This document shows positions 8,839-17,540 of a stretch of 64,000 nucleotides of DNA, in pieces. The first letter of the stretch is position 1; the number at the start of each line of letters is the position of its first letter. Below the pieces are notes generated by a model. That model saw only the letters and a list, made by a program, of their open reading frames with translations, was not told where the DNA came from and ran no database searches. The position numbers and the translations under genes were made by a program. Origin of the DNA: CAYNRE01 sp964399535 (lineage in GTDB: Bacteria; Planctomycetota; Planctomycetia; Pirellulales; CAYNRE01); the NCBI GenBank assembly GCA_964399535.1, contig CAYNRE010000072.1:1-64000 (forward strand), read 5' to 3'.

Positions 8839-9369
8839 TGCGCATGGCTTCGGATTCCGATTGTGCGCAGTGCGACACTTTTGCCATGGAGTCGACGGTT
8901 CCCTGGCAGCGCTTTTTTTAGCGCCAGCAAGCGGTGAAACTGGGGAGTATGTGTCAGCGAGCGGACTGGCCCGGTGACCTGCTCCAGTTCGGTCACGAGC
9001 GGCCGCCTGGGTAGCGCCTCCAACGCGTTGCTGGAACACGAGATTCTTAACGGGTTGCGTTCTTGTAGGGCTTGGCAGACGGCGATTCGAGTGGCAATCG
9101 CATGGTTCGCTGGACGGTACGTCGTAGCGACCGTAGGCGAGGCAATGCCCTTCGGCACAGGCGAGCGGTGTGCCAGCCGGTCGGTCGGCTGTTTGCGGCT
9201 GACCGTAAATCGACCAGTCAAGGCTGCGGACGCGGCACATTCGTGCGCGGTACCGGAGGTTGGCGTCACGTAGCCCGCTCGAAACGACGAGCCGGTCTAT
9301 CGACTCGTCCGCCGAAAAGGGCACGAACGCTTCCCGGCACCAGGCGCGTAGCCGGGGGCGAGCCTTATC
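8839..9369. other. gene-free stretch between unassigned gene and yebC
   Basis: About 530 bases with no credible gene on either strand; frames here have no domain and conflict with one another. A small hairpin occurs at 8903-8927 (arms GCGCT and AGCGC around a T-run), but the T-run is in the loop, so it is not a standard terminator. The stretch may mark the right end of the lower-G+C segment. Confidence 0.45.
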
Positions 9370-10122
9370 CTACTCCCCCGCGATCGCGGCCAACGCCTCG
9401 TCGGGTATGTTGTAGTTGGCCGACACGCTCTGGATGTCGTCGTGATCGTCGAGCAGCTCCACGAGCCTGAGCACCTGGCGGCCCGCCTCCACGTCGAGAT
9501 CCACGGTCGACGTCGGCAGCCGGGTAATCTCCTTGAGCTCGGGCTTCAGTTCTCGGGCTTCCAGGGCCTCGCCCACCGCGCCGAACACGCTGGGGTCGCA
9601 GGTAATCTCGTACTTGTCGCCGACCGTTTTCACGTCGTCGGCTCCGGCCTCGAGAGCCAGCTCGAGCAGGGTCTCTTCGTCGGTCTGATCGACCGGGATC
9701 AGAATCAGCCCCTTGCGCTCAAACATCCAGGCCACGCAGCCGGCCGCACCCAGTTTGCCGCCGTTGATCTCGAAGATCTTGCGCACCTCGCTGGCGGTGC
9801 GATTGCGGTTGTCGGTCAACACGTCGCAGAGCACCGCCACGCCCCCCGGGCCGTACCCCTCGTAGAGCACTTCGTCCAGGTTGCCCCCTTCCAACTCGCC
9901 GGTGCCTTTCTTGATGGCCCGGGCGATGTTGTCTTTGGGCATGCTGGCGGCACGCGAGTCGTCGATAGCGTAGCGCAGCCTCAGGTTCGTGGCCGGGTCG
10001 GGTCCGCCGGCCTTGGCCGCCACGATAATCGCCTTGGAGAGTTTGCTCCAAAGCTTGCCGCGCTTGGCGTCGACGCGTTCCTTACGGTGCTTGATATTGG
10101 AAAACGCGGAATGCCCGGCCAT
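9370..10122 (-). CDS. yebC: YebC/PmpR-family protein
   Basis: 250 residues, the full family length, from ATG 10122. It opens with the invariant MAGHSAFSNIKHRKERVDAKRGKLWSK block, split here as 'MAGHSAFSNIKHRK' and 'DAKRGKLWSKLSKAI', and has 'MPKDNIARAIKKGTG' and 'YEGYGPGGVA' in the expected order, then the acidic C-terminal domain. YebC proteins were annotated as DNA-binding regulators; more recent work links the family to translation of difficult proline-containing motifs, so both roles should be kept open. It stands alone, with about 280 gene-free bases upstream on its own strand. Confidence 0.96.
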   Translation of the reverse strand: MAGHSAFSNIKHRKERVDAKRGKLWSKLSKAIIVAAKAGGPDPATNLRLRYAIDDSRAASMPKDNIARAIKKGTGELEGGNLDEVLYEGYGPGGVAVLCDVLTDNRNRTASEVRKIFEINGGKLGAAGCVAWMFERKGLILIPVDQTDEETLLELALEAGADDVKTVGDKYEITCDPSVFGAVGEALEARELKPELKEITRLPTSTVDLDVEAGRQVLRLVELLDDHDDIQSVSANYNIPDEALAAIAGE

Positions 10123-10405
10123 GGCGGTTGCCTCGTATCAGAACGTTAAGTGCGGTAAGCGGTTGCGGCGAACTCGGAGGGTTTGGCGAGATCGGCGAGC
10201 CGGTGGGGCCAGCCCCGGCTGAACGCCGGGTCCGGCAAAGGCGCAAATCCTGGTCCGCAAGGAGCGCCAAAGCATCGTGGTTTGCCGTCTGGGAATTATG
10301 GCACCTTGGCCAGCCCCTGCAAACCGTCCCGGCCGGATACCACCCCCAATCGCAAAGCCTTGGCTGTGCGGAACCCATTCAACCCGAACGAGTTGCGGTC
10401 CCGAT

Positions 10406-11848
10406 TCAGCCGTTGGCGCCGCTGTACAGCACGCGCATCACCCGGCCACGGTTGAGCACCAGGGGGCGCCCTTGGCCATCGCTCAGTTCGCTGGCCGGAT
10501 CAATTCCCAGGGCCGTGTACACCGTGGCCCCCACGTCGGCATGGGTGTACGGCTCGGTTGCCGGGAAGGCCGCCAGGGCATCGCTCCGGCCGATGACCTG
10601 GCCCCCCCGCACACCGGCTCCCGCGAACAGGCCCGAGTAGCAGTTCATCCAGTGATCGCGGCCTGGCGACTTGAAGTGGGGCAGAATGCCATCGGGCGGC
10701 ACCAGTTTCGGCGTGCGGCCGAATTCGCCCATGATGACCACGAGCGTGTCTTCGACGAGGCCGCGCTGGTCGAGGTCATCGAGCAGGGCCGCGACCGCGC
10801 GATCGAAATGCGGCAGCAGGTCGCGCAGCCCGTCGAAGTTGTTGTAATGCGTGTCCCAAAATGCGTGCCGGGGCAGGTTGGCTTGTACCAGCGACACGCC
10901 CGACTCCAAGAGCCGCCGTGCCAGGAGCAAGGTTTGGCCGAAGCTATGGCGTCCGTACTGGTCGCGAGTCTGGGGCGTTTCGCGGTCCAGGTCGAGCGCC
11001 TCGGCCAGTCGCCCCCCGGTGAGCACGTCGAAGGCCTGTTGCTGGCTCGTGGTGTACGGCCCGGTCTCGGCGGCCGCGGCCAACTCCTGGCGCTGGGCGT
11101 CGAACCGATCGAGCAATTGGCGCTTGGCCGCCAGCCGCTCGATGGTGAGCCCTGGGGGCAGCGCCAGCGCGCCATCGACCCGATAGTTCTTGCCTGCGGG
11201 ATCCTGGTCCACGCGGAAAGGATCGAACTTGGCCCCTAATAGCCCCGCGTTTTGGCCCGGGTAAAGGCCGGTTCCTGGGTCGACAATTTCGCCCGGCAGC
11301 ACCACGCTCGAGGGAAGGTCGGGCTGGGCAGGCCGCAGGTGATTCAGCACCGCCGACCAACAGGGCCAGTCGCGCCGCGAGGCGGCCAGGCCGGCCCCGG
11401 CCGGCAGCTCATCGATGCCCCCCAGAAGTCCGTGCACGGCCAGACGGTGATCGCCGAAGTTGGGATTGCAGCACAGGGTTCGCACCAGAGCCAAACGGCC
11501 GACGCGCTGGGCCAGCCCCGGCAGGTGCTCGCAGATGTGCCAGCCCGGCACCTGCGTGTCGATCGGCTGGAAAATGCTGCGCACTTCCGCCGGCGCGTCG
11601 GGTTTCAGGTCGAAGGTGTCGAGCTGGCTCGGCCCGCCAAACAAAAACACGAAGAGCACGCGTTTGGCCCGAGGCGAACTGGGCAGTGGGGCCGTGCCGT
11701 CGGCGCCAGTGGCCGTGCCGGCGGCCTCGGCGCGGGCCCCTGCCAGCGAGGCCAGGCTGCACCCCAGCAGGCTGGAAAAGCCCACTTCGAGCAGGTCGCG
11801 ACGCGTCAGGCCGCGGTGCGTGCCGCGGGGCGGGCGGAGGGTGTTCAT
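10406..11848 (-). CDS. DUF1501 protein with twin-arginine leader
   Basis: 480 residues from ATG 11848. The N-terminus holds a twin-arginine signal (LTRRDLLEVGFSSLLG, about residues 14-29) followed by a hydrophobic stretch and an Ala-x-Ala-like cleavage zone. The body has the sulfatase/alkaline-phosphatase-like features of DUF1501: 'FLFGGPSQLDTFDLKP', 'QNAGLLG' and 'VVIMGEFGRTP' followed by 'GRDHW'. DUF1501 proteins are abundant in Planctomycetes, usually paired with a DUF1553/DUF1549 cytochrome-type gene; no such partner is next to this one. Function not established; export folded through the Tat route is inferred from the leader. Confidence 0.88.
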   Translation of the reverse strand: MNTLRPPRGTHRGLTRRDLLEVGFSSLLGCSLASLAGARAEAAGTATGADGTAPLPSSPRAKRVLFVFLFGGPSQLDTFDLKPDAPAEVRSIFQPIDTQVPGWHICEHLPGLAQRVGRLALVRTLCCNPNFGDHRLAVHGLLGGIDELPAGAGLAASRRDWPCWSAVLNHLRPAQPDLPSSVVLPGEIVDPGTGLYPGQNAGLLGAKFDPFRVDQDPAGKNYRVDGALALPPGLTIERLAAKRQLLDRFDAQRQELAAAAETGPYTTSQQQAFDVLTGGRLAEALDLDRETPQTRDQYGRHSFGQTLLLARRLLESGVSLVQANLPRHAFWDTHYNNFDGLRDLLPHFDRAVAALLDDLDQRGLVEDTLVVIMGEFGRTPKLVPPDGILPHFKSPGRDHWMNCYSGLFAGAGVRGGQVIGRSDALAAFPATEPYTHADVGATVYTALGIDPASELSDGQGRPLVLNRGRVMRVLYSGANG

Positions 11849-11984
11849 ATCCCTGGGTCAGCCAGGAGGGCCGTGCGGCGGGGCACCGATCGCTCCGATC
11901 GGGCTCCCAGTCACTCGGCAGTGTAGGAGAGACTTGTGGGGCAGGCCAAGCATTTTCCGCGCGGCGGGGTGGGCCCCATCGCGG

Positions 11985-14048
11985 TTACCGACGCCCGGCC
12001 GGTTCGTTGGTGCGCGGCAAGGCCAGCGCCGCGGCCAATTCTTCCCAATTGCTCTGGGGTGGCAGAACCCGAAAGGCGTAGTCGGCCATGGCCTGATTGT
12101 AGCGCGCCAGGTCGGCCAGGAACCGCTGCGTGGTGTTTTGTTCCGACTGGATCGCTTCGAGCACAAGCCGTAGCCGCCGCGTGTCGGTGGGAGGATCGCT
12201 CCACAGGCCGGCCAGCTCCCGGTCCAAGGCCAAGAGGGCAACCGTTTGATCCACCAGCACCTCGTGCAGCGAGGGAATGCGCCGGGCCTGGCGGGCCACG
12301 GCGGGCGCTTGGGCGATCCAAGCTGGCTGCGACTCTAGCGCCAGCCAGTAGCGGCCGCCATGCAGCGGGGTGGTCGTCCAGTACTGCGCCCCCGGCGCCG
12401 AGGGGCTTCCCGCCGTCGCACGGCGCGCCTGATCCAGCTCGACCGCCAGTTCCTGTTGGGCCATCAGCACGTCAACGGCTTGCGAGCTCACGTCGGCCGA
12501 GGCCGACAGTTCCTCAGCTCGTTGATACAGCATCGACTCGGCGGGCTGCTGCGGCTGGCCCGGCGCCCGCAACAAGCTATCGAGCTGCTTCAATCGCGCC
12601 ACCTGGCGGACCAGCGATTGGTACTGTGCCAATTCCCGCGCGCAATCCCAGTAGGCGGTCACGGCCGCCGGGCGATTGCCGGTCCAGGCCGACTTGAGGC
12701 AGTCGGCCAGCGACAGGGCTGTCGATCGGGTCGGCGGCTGGGCCGCGGACCCCGACAAGCGGCCGGCCAATTGCTGGGTGCGCAGATTCGGGTCGATTTG
12801 CTCCAAGTCGGCCAGGCTCATCGGCAGTGTCGCTGCGCCGCCCGACGACCCCCCCGGCGCAGCAAGGGGCGAAAGCGGCGGCACGCCCGGCGCGGTTTGG
12901 CCCAGGCCCGCGCCCGGAGCGGACGATGCGTCGGGTGCCCGGCGGCGACGGATCATCGATTGCGGCGCGGCGCCGGCCGGAGGCTGGTTGAACTGGGCCG
13001 GAACAACCGCCGAGCCCTCGGGCCAGGGGCTTGCCTCGTCTGGGCCCGGCTCCGTGCCGGGGGAAGGCCAGCCCGTTTCTGAAATCGTCCGCCCACTGCT
13101 GACCGTTTGCGGTCGAATGTGCAGGGCCACGTAGTCTGGGCCGAGCGTTCCGGGCACGGCGACCAGGGCCACGTACTCGGCGATCTGGCGATTGTAGCGC
13201 TCCACTTCGTCGACCAATGCCAGCCGCTCGCGGGTGAGTCTTTCGCGAAGCGAGACCAGGAAGGCCAGGTCTTCGGTGCTGGCGAAAACCGCTTCCTCGG
13301 CCGCGGCGGCCGCGTCGGCCACCGCGACAATGGCCTTGGCCCGGGCATCGATCGCCTGCAACACCCCGGGCAGCGTGTAATGCAGCAAGGTAGCGCGGGC
13401 CGGCGCCGGATCGTTGGCGTAAATGAGTTCGTAACGGGTGTAGTACACCCCGCAGTGCGGCCGGTCGGTCGGCAGCAGCGGCTCGGGCAGCGGCGCGGTC
13501 ATCGCCTGCGACAATGCGTGCTGGGCTTCGACCAACTCCAGATCGGAGTCGCGAAGCATCGCCCGGGCCAGGGCCATTGCGGCGTCGAGCGCGGCCCGAT
13601 CGGCCGGCGAAAGCGGCGGCGGGGGCAGGGTCCGGGCGCGGCCCGTACCGCCGCCGGCGGGCGCGGCGTAGCGAGACGCGAGCTCGGCGAAAAACCGCTC
13701 ATCGGCCTGGCGGTAGTGGCGCCGGGCCAGCGCGGCCGTAAGTTTCCAATAGGCTTCGACCAGGGATCGCTGTGCCGCGCGATCGCCCGCCGACCCGAGC
13801 GCGTCGCTCAGCGAAAGCCAGCGTCCGGACAATTGAGCGTGTTGCTGCGGGGCCAGGGCATCACCCAGCAGAACGCCAGCCGTTACGCCCGAGGCATTGC
13901 GCGAAGCGCCCGTGCCAGTCGCGCTCGAACGATCGGTCGCGGGGCGCGAGGGAGCTTGGGCCAAACGCAGTTCGGCCGGCCGGGCCTCGGGGGCCGTCGG
14001 CAATTGGCCGGCCAGGCACCAGGTGAGCAGTAGAATGGCCGAGTCCAT
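11985..14048 (-). CDS. Exported alpha-helical protein with internal duplication
   Basis: The start is ATG 14048, giving 687 residues; GGAG lies about ten bases upstream, and the N-terminus (MDSAILLLTWCLAGQ) is a signal peptide. The open frame runs further upstream but without a signal. Two halves repeat the same layout: 'LSLSDALG' plus 'VEAYWKLTAALA' (from about 75) leading to 'VERYNRQIAEYV' (about 284), then 'LSLADCLKSA' plus 'TAYWDCARELAQYQ' (from about 443) leading to 'LARYNQAMADYAF' (about 647). Helix-rich halves joined by a Pro/Ala-rich linker resemble the layout of TolC-type outer-membrane proteins, but I cannot place it there with confidence. Two copies of a 20-bp repeat sit just before the start. 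Confidence 0.7.
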   Translation of the reverse strand: MDSAILLLTWCLAGQLPTAPEARPAELRLAQAPSRPATDRSSATGTGASRNASGVTAGVLLGDALAPQQHAQLSGRWLSLSDALGSAGDRAAQRSLVEAYWKLTAALARRHYRQADERFFAELASRYAAPAGGGTGRARTLPPPPLSPADRAALDAAMALARAMLRDSDLELVEAQHALSQAMTAPLPEPLLPTDRPHCGVYYTRYELIYANDPAPARATLLHYTLPGVLQAIDARAKAIVAVADAAAAAEEAVFASTEDLAFLVSLRERLTRERLALVDEVERYNRQIAEYVALVAVPGTLGPDYVALHIRPQTVSSGRTISETGWPSPGTEPGPDEASPWPEGSAVVPAQFNQPPAGAAPQSMIRRRRAPDASSAPGAGLGQTAPGVPPLSPLAAPGGSSGGAATLPMSLADLEQIDPNLRTQQLAGRLSGSAAQPPTRSTALSLADCLKSAWTGNRPAAVTAYWDCARELAQYQSLVRQVARLKQLDSLLRAPGQPQQPAESMLYQRAEELSASADVSSQAVDVLMAQQELAVELDQARRATAGSPSAPGAQYWTTTPLHGGRYWLALESQPAWIAQAPAVARQARRIPSLHEVLVDQTVALLALDRELAGLWSDPPTDTRRLRLVLEAIQSEQNTTQRFLADLARYNQAMADYAFRVLPPQSNWEELAAALALPRTNEPAGRR

Positions 14049-14053
14049 TCGGT

Positions 14054-14093
14054 CCAACTCCGATCCTGTTGGGCCAACTCCGATCCTGTTGGG
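14054..14093. repeat. Tandem 20-bp repeat upstream of 687-residue protein gene
   Basis: Two exact adjacent copies of ccaactccgatcctgttggg (14054-14073 and 14074-14093). Each copy is itself a short palindrome: CCAAC at one end and GTTGG at the other. On the minus strand the gene-proximal copy carries AGGATCGGAG, which includes the likely ribosome-binding site of the gene starting at 14048. Paired operator sites or a translation-control element are possible readings. Confidence 0.85.
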
Positions 14094-14413
14094 GCAGCCG
14101 CCGCGCCGCGCGTGGCTGCTCCGCGCCCTGTAGCCTCGGGCGAGCCTTAACGGGAAGCGACCCGGTTGGGGCCCCCCGCTCGCCAAGCTTCGAGCGCACC
14201 CCCAGGGCCGTAGGATTTGCCCGTCGCTTGTCGGCCGAGGCGAGTTGCTGGGATTAAGTTGACGTTTCAAGCTCGGTTGGTCAAGCAATTCGGGCCGATT
14301 GGGCACTTCAACGAAGGGCCCCCTCCAACCCCTGCCGGCCCCCCAGCGAAACCGAGTTGGCCTGGCCTTGGCCTGCCCGCTGGTGGCGGCGCGGGGGTGC
14401 CAGCCGGTAGGGG

Positions 14414-15097
14414 TCAGGCGTCGGCCGCGCTGTGGGCCAGAAACATTTGCTTGAACAGCCAGGGCTCGACCGTACGCGGCCAAGGCAAGCGCTGGAGCTG
14501 CTGAGTAAGCGCCGGATCGATCAGCCCGTCCACCGCGCCCTGCACTTCGAGTTGGGCTTCGGCCCAACTGACCACTACGGCCAGCGACTTGAGCTCGTCG
14601 CCCGGCGGCACGGTCCAATCAGCAACTTCGGCCGCCAGCGTCTCGAGCAGGCCGCGTAACAGGGGCGACTGGGGGCGCAGGGCCGAGGGAACGCGCCCCC
14701 GCAGGGCTACTTCGCCGGCGACCACGGTCCAGCCACCCCAATCGAGTTTCGGCACCCGGGTTCCGCCAACGCGTGGGTCGAGCGAGGCGAGCACCGCGCG
14801 CGCGGCCAGGGCCCACCACTGGTCGATGGCTGCCCGGAGGGCATCGGCGTGTTGCCTGCCCACGCCCAAAACGCCCACCGCGAAACGGCCGGGGTCGAAA
14901 TGGTCGACCGCCATTTGTATCTCGAGCGGGGCCAGCCACTCATTTCCCTGGGCGATAAAACCATCGAACCGCAGGGAAAGGGCCAGCCGATGGTTGCCGA
15001 CGAGCAGGTCGCCATCCTCCTCCTGATGGGGCACCCCCACCGAAGCCAGCTCGGTACGCAGCCGCTCGCAGGCCAATCGGTAAATATCTTCGATCAT
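14414..15097 (-). CDS. Conserved hypothetical protein, possibly DUF6348-like
   Basis: 227 residues from ATG 15097 (MIEDIYRLACERL); upstream codons of the open frame lack domain character. It is soluble, with no signal or membrane helix. A Trp-rich pattern is visible: 'DQWWALAARAVL', 'LDWGGWTVVAGE', 'VADWTV'. A 'GVLGVGRQHADALRAAIDQWW' segment (about residues 70-90) recalls DUF6348, but the match is from memory and weak. No function is proposed. It is transcribed toward the 687-residue protein gene, with about 320 bases between. Confidence 0.55.
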   Translation of the reverse strand: MIEDIYRLACERLRTELASVGVPHQEEDGDLLVGNHRLALSLRFDGFIAQGNEWLAPLEIQMAVDHFDPGRFAVGVLGVGRQHADALRAAIDQWWALAARAVLASLDPRVGGTRVPKLDWGGWTVVAGEVALRGRVPSALRPQSPLLRGLLETLAAEVADWTVPPGDELKSLAVVVSWAEAQLEVQGAVDGLIDPALTQQLQRLPWPRTVEPWLFKQMFLAHSAADA

Positions 15098-15416
15098 CCC
15101 CGCGCAGCCTCCGGGGCGGTTCCAGGTCTGGGAAGCGGTGTTCGGGCCGGCCGGGATCGTGCGGGCCCGAAACGGGCGATTCGCAGGCGACCTTCGGTGG
15201 ACGGAATCGCTCCAGCGAAGATACCCCAAGGGCTCGGTCTAGTTCCACCCGATCGACAGGCTGGCCGGGCCGTTGCAGGTCAAACCGGTGCGGGGGCTGG
15301 CACCCTGGCCGAGCGACCACCGGTTGAATCCCCGCGGGGCCTGCTAGAATTGCAGAGCGGGGCAGGCAGCCGGCCGGGTGGCTGGCCGCGGGCCTCGCCG
15401 GCCGAGATCGGTGCAC

Positions 15417-16136
15417 ATGCCTCGCTTGCGCAATCTGCTAACCTGGACCGCCCTGCTGGGGTTGCTCACGGTTTCGTCCGTGGCGGCGGTCTCGGTCGTG
15501 CGCAGCGGTCTGCCTGCCGCCGATCCGGTCCAAACGCTCGTCGCACGGGGTGACTTGATCGACTACCTTTCCACGACCGACTTGCGGCTGATCAGCCAGG
15601 CAGACAAGTTCCGGTTGATCGCGCGACTCGAGGGCGAATTTCGCCAGTCGGGCGATTGGGACGCCGACCTGGCGGCGCTCGCCCCTTCTCCTTGGAAGCA
15701 GTTCCAAGAGAACTTCACGCTGCTGATGGAAGTCTGGTTTCTCGACAAGGTCGAGCGCTTCCACCAGTTGCCTCCCGAATCGCGGGGAGCCTTCCTCGAC
15801 CGGGAGATCGACAACGTGCTGCAGTGGAAGCTGGTGACCCGGACCCGAGCCACGGCCGAGCGAAGCACGGGCGATGCGGCGGGCACTGGGCCCGCAACCG
15901 CTACTCTCGACCGACCGCCGCCCGGGCTGGGCGAAGGCCGGCGCGGCCGCAAGGGCCGCCCGGCGGAACCGGTCGTGCGGCAGCGCCCGCCCGGCCGCTT
16001 GGGCGACATCGTCGAGGCGATCGGCGGGATTACCGATCGCACCCGCGGCCGGCAGCGGCGCCGCTGCGAAGAGTTTCTGGCGGCTCTCGAAATGCGGGTG
16101 CTGACCCGGGCCATGCAGCGGTTCGGCGGGATGTAA
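15417..16136 (+). CDS. Hypothetical protein with N-terminal membrane helix
   Basis: 239 residues from ATG 15417. Residues about 6-28 form one hydrophobic helix (LLTWTALLGLLTVSSVAAVSVV). The rest is hydrophilic and helical: 'LISQADKFRLIARLEGEF', then 'EVWFLDKVERFHQLPPESRGAFLDREID' and a basic C-terminus (RQRRRCEEFLAAL). The second block resembles small planctomycete proteins of unknown function. It lies divergent from the gene at 14414-15097 and convergent with the small gene at 16228-16473. Confidence 0.65.
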   Translation: MPRLRNLLTWTALLGLLTVSSVAAVSVVRSGLPAADPVQTLVARGDLIDYLSTTDLRLISQADKFRLIARLEGEFRQSGDWDADLAALAPSPWKQFQENFTLLMEVWFLDKVERFHQLPPESRGAFLDREIDNVLQWKLVTRTRATAERSTGDAAGTGPATATLDRPPPGLGEGRRGRKGRPAEPVVRQRPPGRLGDIVEAIGGITDRTRGRQRRRCEEFLAALEMRVLTRAMQRFGGM

Positions 16137-16159
16137 ACGGCGGGGCAGCCTAGGCGCAG

Positions 16160-16190
16160 AAAAAAACCCGAGAGGGGTGCATCTCTCGGG
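16160..16190 (-). terminator. Rho-independent terminator of the 81-residue protein gene
   Basis: On the minus strand an 8-bp stem (CCCGAGAG / CTCTCGGG, plus-strand arms 16167-16174 and 16183-16190) is followed by seven T residues (plus-strand A-run 16160-16166). It lies 38 bases after the stop of the gene at 16228-16473. Confidence 0.88.
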
Positions 16191-16227
16191 CTCGTCGAGC
16201 CGCGTGCCGGCCAGCCAGACGCGGGGC

Positions 16228-16473
16228 TCAATCGTTCCAGGCGTAATCTTCCAGGACGGAGCCGGCGTTGTCGACCGCCAAGAGCTCCAGCACGGTCTGC
16301 CGGTCCGAGGGGTGCCACAGGGGAAGCCCCTGCGAGAGTCGCTCGGCGAGGACCTCGATCTTTTCGTTCGTACCGGGCAGGGCCCGCGTGGGCGGGAACT
16401 GATTGGCCGGAACGTCGCAGGGTTCGAAATCCCATACCCCGAGCTTGATCGCATCCAGAATCGACCTAGTCAT
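16228..16473 (-). CDS. Small conserved hypothetical protein, 81 residues
   Basis: ATG 16473, preceded by AAGGG at good spacing, gives 81 residues; longer readings upstream cross sequence with no domain character. The protein is acidic with Trp and Pro-rich turns: 'LGVWDFEPCDVPANQF', 'LPGTNEKIEVLAERL', 'GLPLWHPSDRQTV'. The layout resembles a small soluble protein family I associate with Planctomycetes; its function is unknown. The clear terminator downstream supports a single-gene unit. Confidence 0.75.
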   Translation of the reverse strand: MTRSILDAIKLGVWDFEPCDVPANQFPPTRALPGTNEKIEVLAERLSQGLPLWHPSDRQTVLELLAVDNAGSVLEDYAWND

Positions 16474-16730
16474 GAACCCTTCCTTCGCAGAACAGCTTGA
16501 CAGAACCGCTTTCCTGCCACTCCTTAGGTTGATCGAACCCCGGCCGCGATGGGGCCATGGTCGGCGATCGGCCATCTTCAGCGACGGGGTCGGCTCGCAC
16601 CGCAAGCGGTGCCTTGAGCAGCAAGAACGAGCGTGGAGTAGAGCGAGTATCGCCGCGCGCCGCGCGATTTCAAGCCGAGCCGGGGGGGCGAAAGTCGACA
16701 TCGCCGCCGGCGCGGTGCCAGATGAGCCGA

Positions 16731-17540
16731 TCAGCGAAGGTTTACCGGCGACAACGCGCCGCAGTCGCGACCTTCGGGCCGAGCGCGCTCGGCCGACACC
16801 AGGGCGACCAGGTGACGCAGCCGTACCGCCGAAAGAGCGCCGCTTCGGTCGCCCTCGCAAGCCGCGCCGCGCACCGCGACGTAGTCGGGCCGCAATCGGC
16901 AGGCCCGGGGAATCGTCTCAGCCCTGAGCGAACCGGCCAGCACCAGGCCCAGCCCCGCGCGACGGGCAAGCTCCATCCATTCGAGCAGCGATTCAATCGG
17001 TACCAGTTCGAATAGCCCGGCTCCCGATTTCGAGTAAGTATCGATCAGCAGCCGACGACACCCGAGCCTGGCGGCTCCGTCGATCACGGCCTCGGGCGCC
17101 GGAGAAGCGGCTGGGCGCCAGTCGGCATACAGCACGGCCACGGGCTCGCAATCGGCCGGACCTGCGGCGAGTGCCCGGCCCCAATCGCTCCGCCAGTCGG
17201 GAAAATTCGCCGCACCGGCCAGGCCCAGTTTGACCAGGTTGAGCCCCGTGCCGCTGGGTTCCGCGTCATCGTGGTTTTGGCGAGCCGTTAAACTGCCCAG
17301 CAGCCGCCACGTATTGGCCGGCAAGGTTACGGGCTCGGCTCCACCTGGGTATAGTTCCCCCAGCGCGGCGCTCACCGGAACCCGGCCGGCTACTGCCTGG
17401 ACGACCTCGGCGATGACTTCCGCGTCGGCCCGACCAAGCGAGCCGCGACTGGGCTCCTTGACGTCGATCAGGTCGACTCCGGCCTCGAGAGCCAGCCGGG
17501 CCTCGTCGGCGCTGCGCACACTGACCAGCAGTCGGGTCAT
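16731..17540 (-). CDS. mfnB: (5-formylfuran-3-yl)methyl phosphate synthase, MfnB-like
   Basis: 269 residues from ATG 17540. It begins MTRLLVSVRSADEARLAL and has the family block 'DLIDVKEPSRGSLG', where Lys28 corresponds to the Schiff-base lysine of the enzyme. 'LIDTYSKSGAGLFE' and 'LAGSLRAETI' complete the TIM-barrel pattern. MfnB joins two glyceraldehyde-3-phosphate molecules into the furan precursor of methanofuran. Planctomycetes carry archaeal-type C1-transfer genes, so it likely serves formaldehyde oxidation or detoxification. Its ATG overlaps the stop of the membrane protein gene by four bases (17537-17540), so the two are probably translated together. Confidence 0.9.
   Translation of the reverse strand: MTRLLVSVRSADEARLALEAGVDLIDVKEPSRGSLGRADAEVIAEVVQAVAGRVPVSAALGELYPGGAEPVTLPANTWRLLGSLTARQNHDDAEPSGTGLNLVKLGLAGAANFPDWRSDWGRALAAGPADCEPVAVLYADWRPAASPAPEAVIDGAARLGCRRLLIDTYSKSGAGLFELVPIESLLEWMELARRAGLGLVLAGSLRAETIPRACRLRPDYVAVRGAACEGDRSGALSAVRLRHLVALVSAERARPEGRDCGALSPVNLR

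Noticed and set aside
8903..8927. Hairpin with a T-run after the second unassigned gene
   Set aside because: The T residues are in the loop and the stem is short and bulged, so it is not a standard terminator.
16418..16440. ggttcgaaatcc, tRNA T-loop-like
   Set aside because: No acceptor or anticodon arms around it; it codes VWDFEP in the 81-residue gene on the minus strand.
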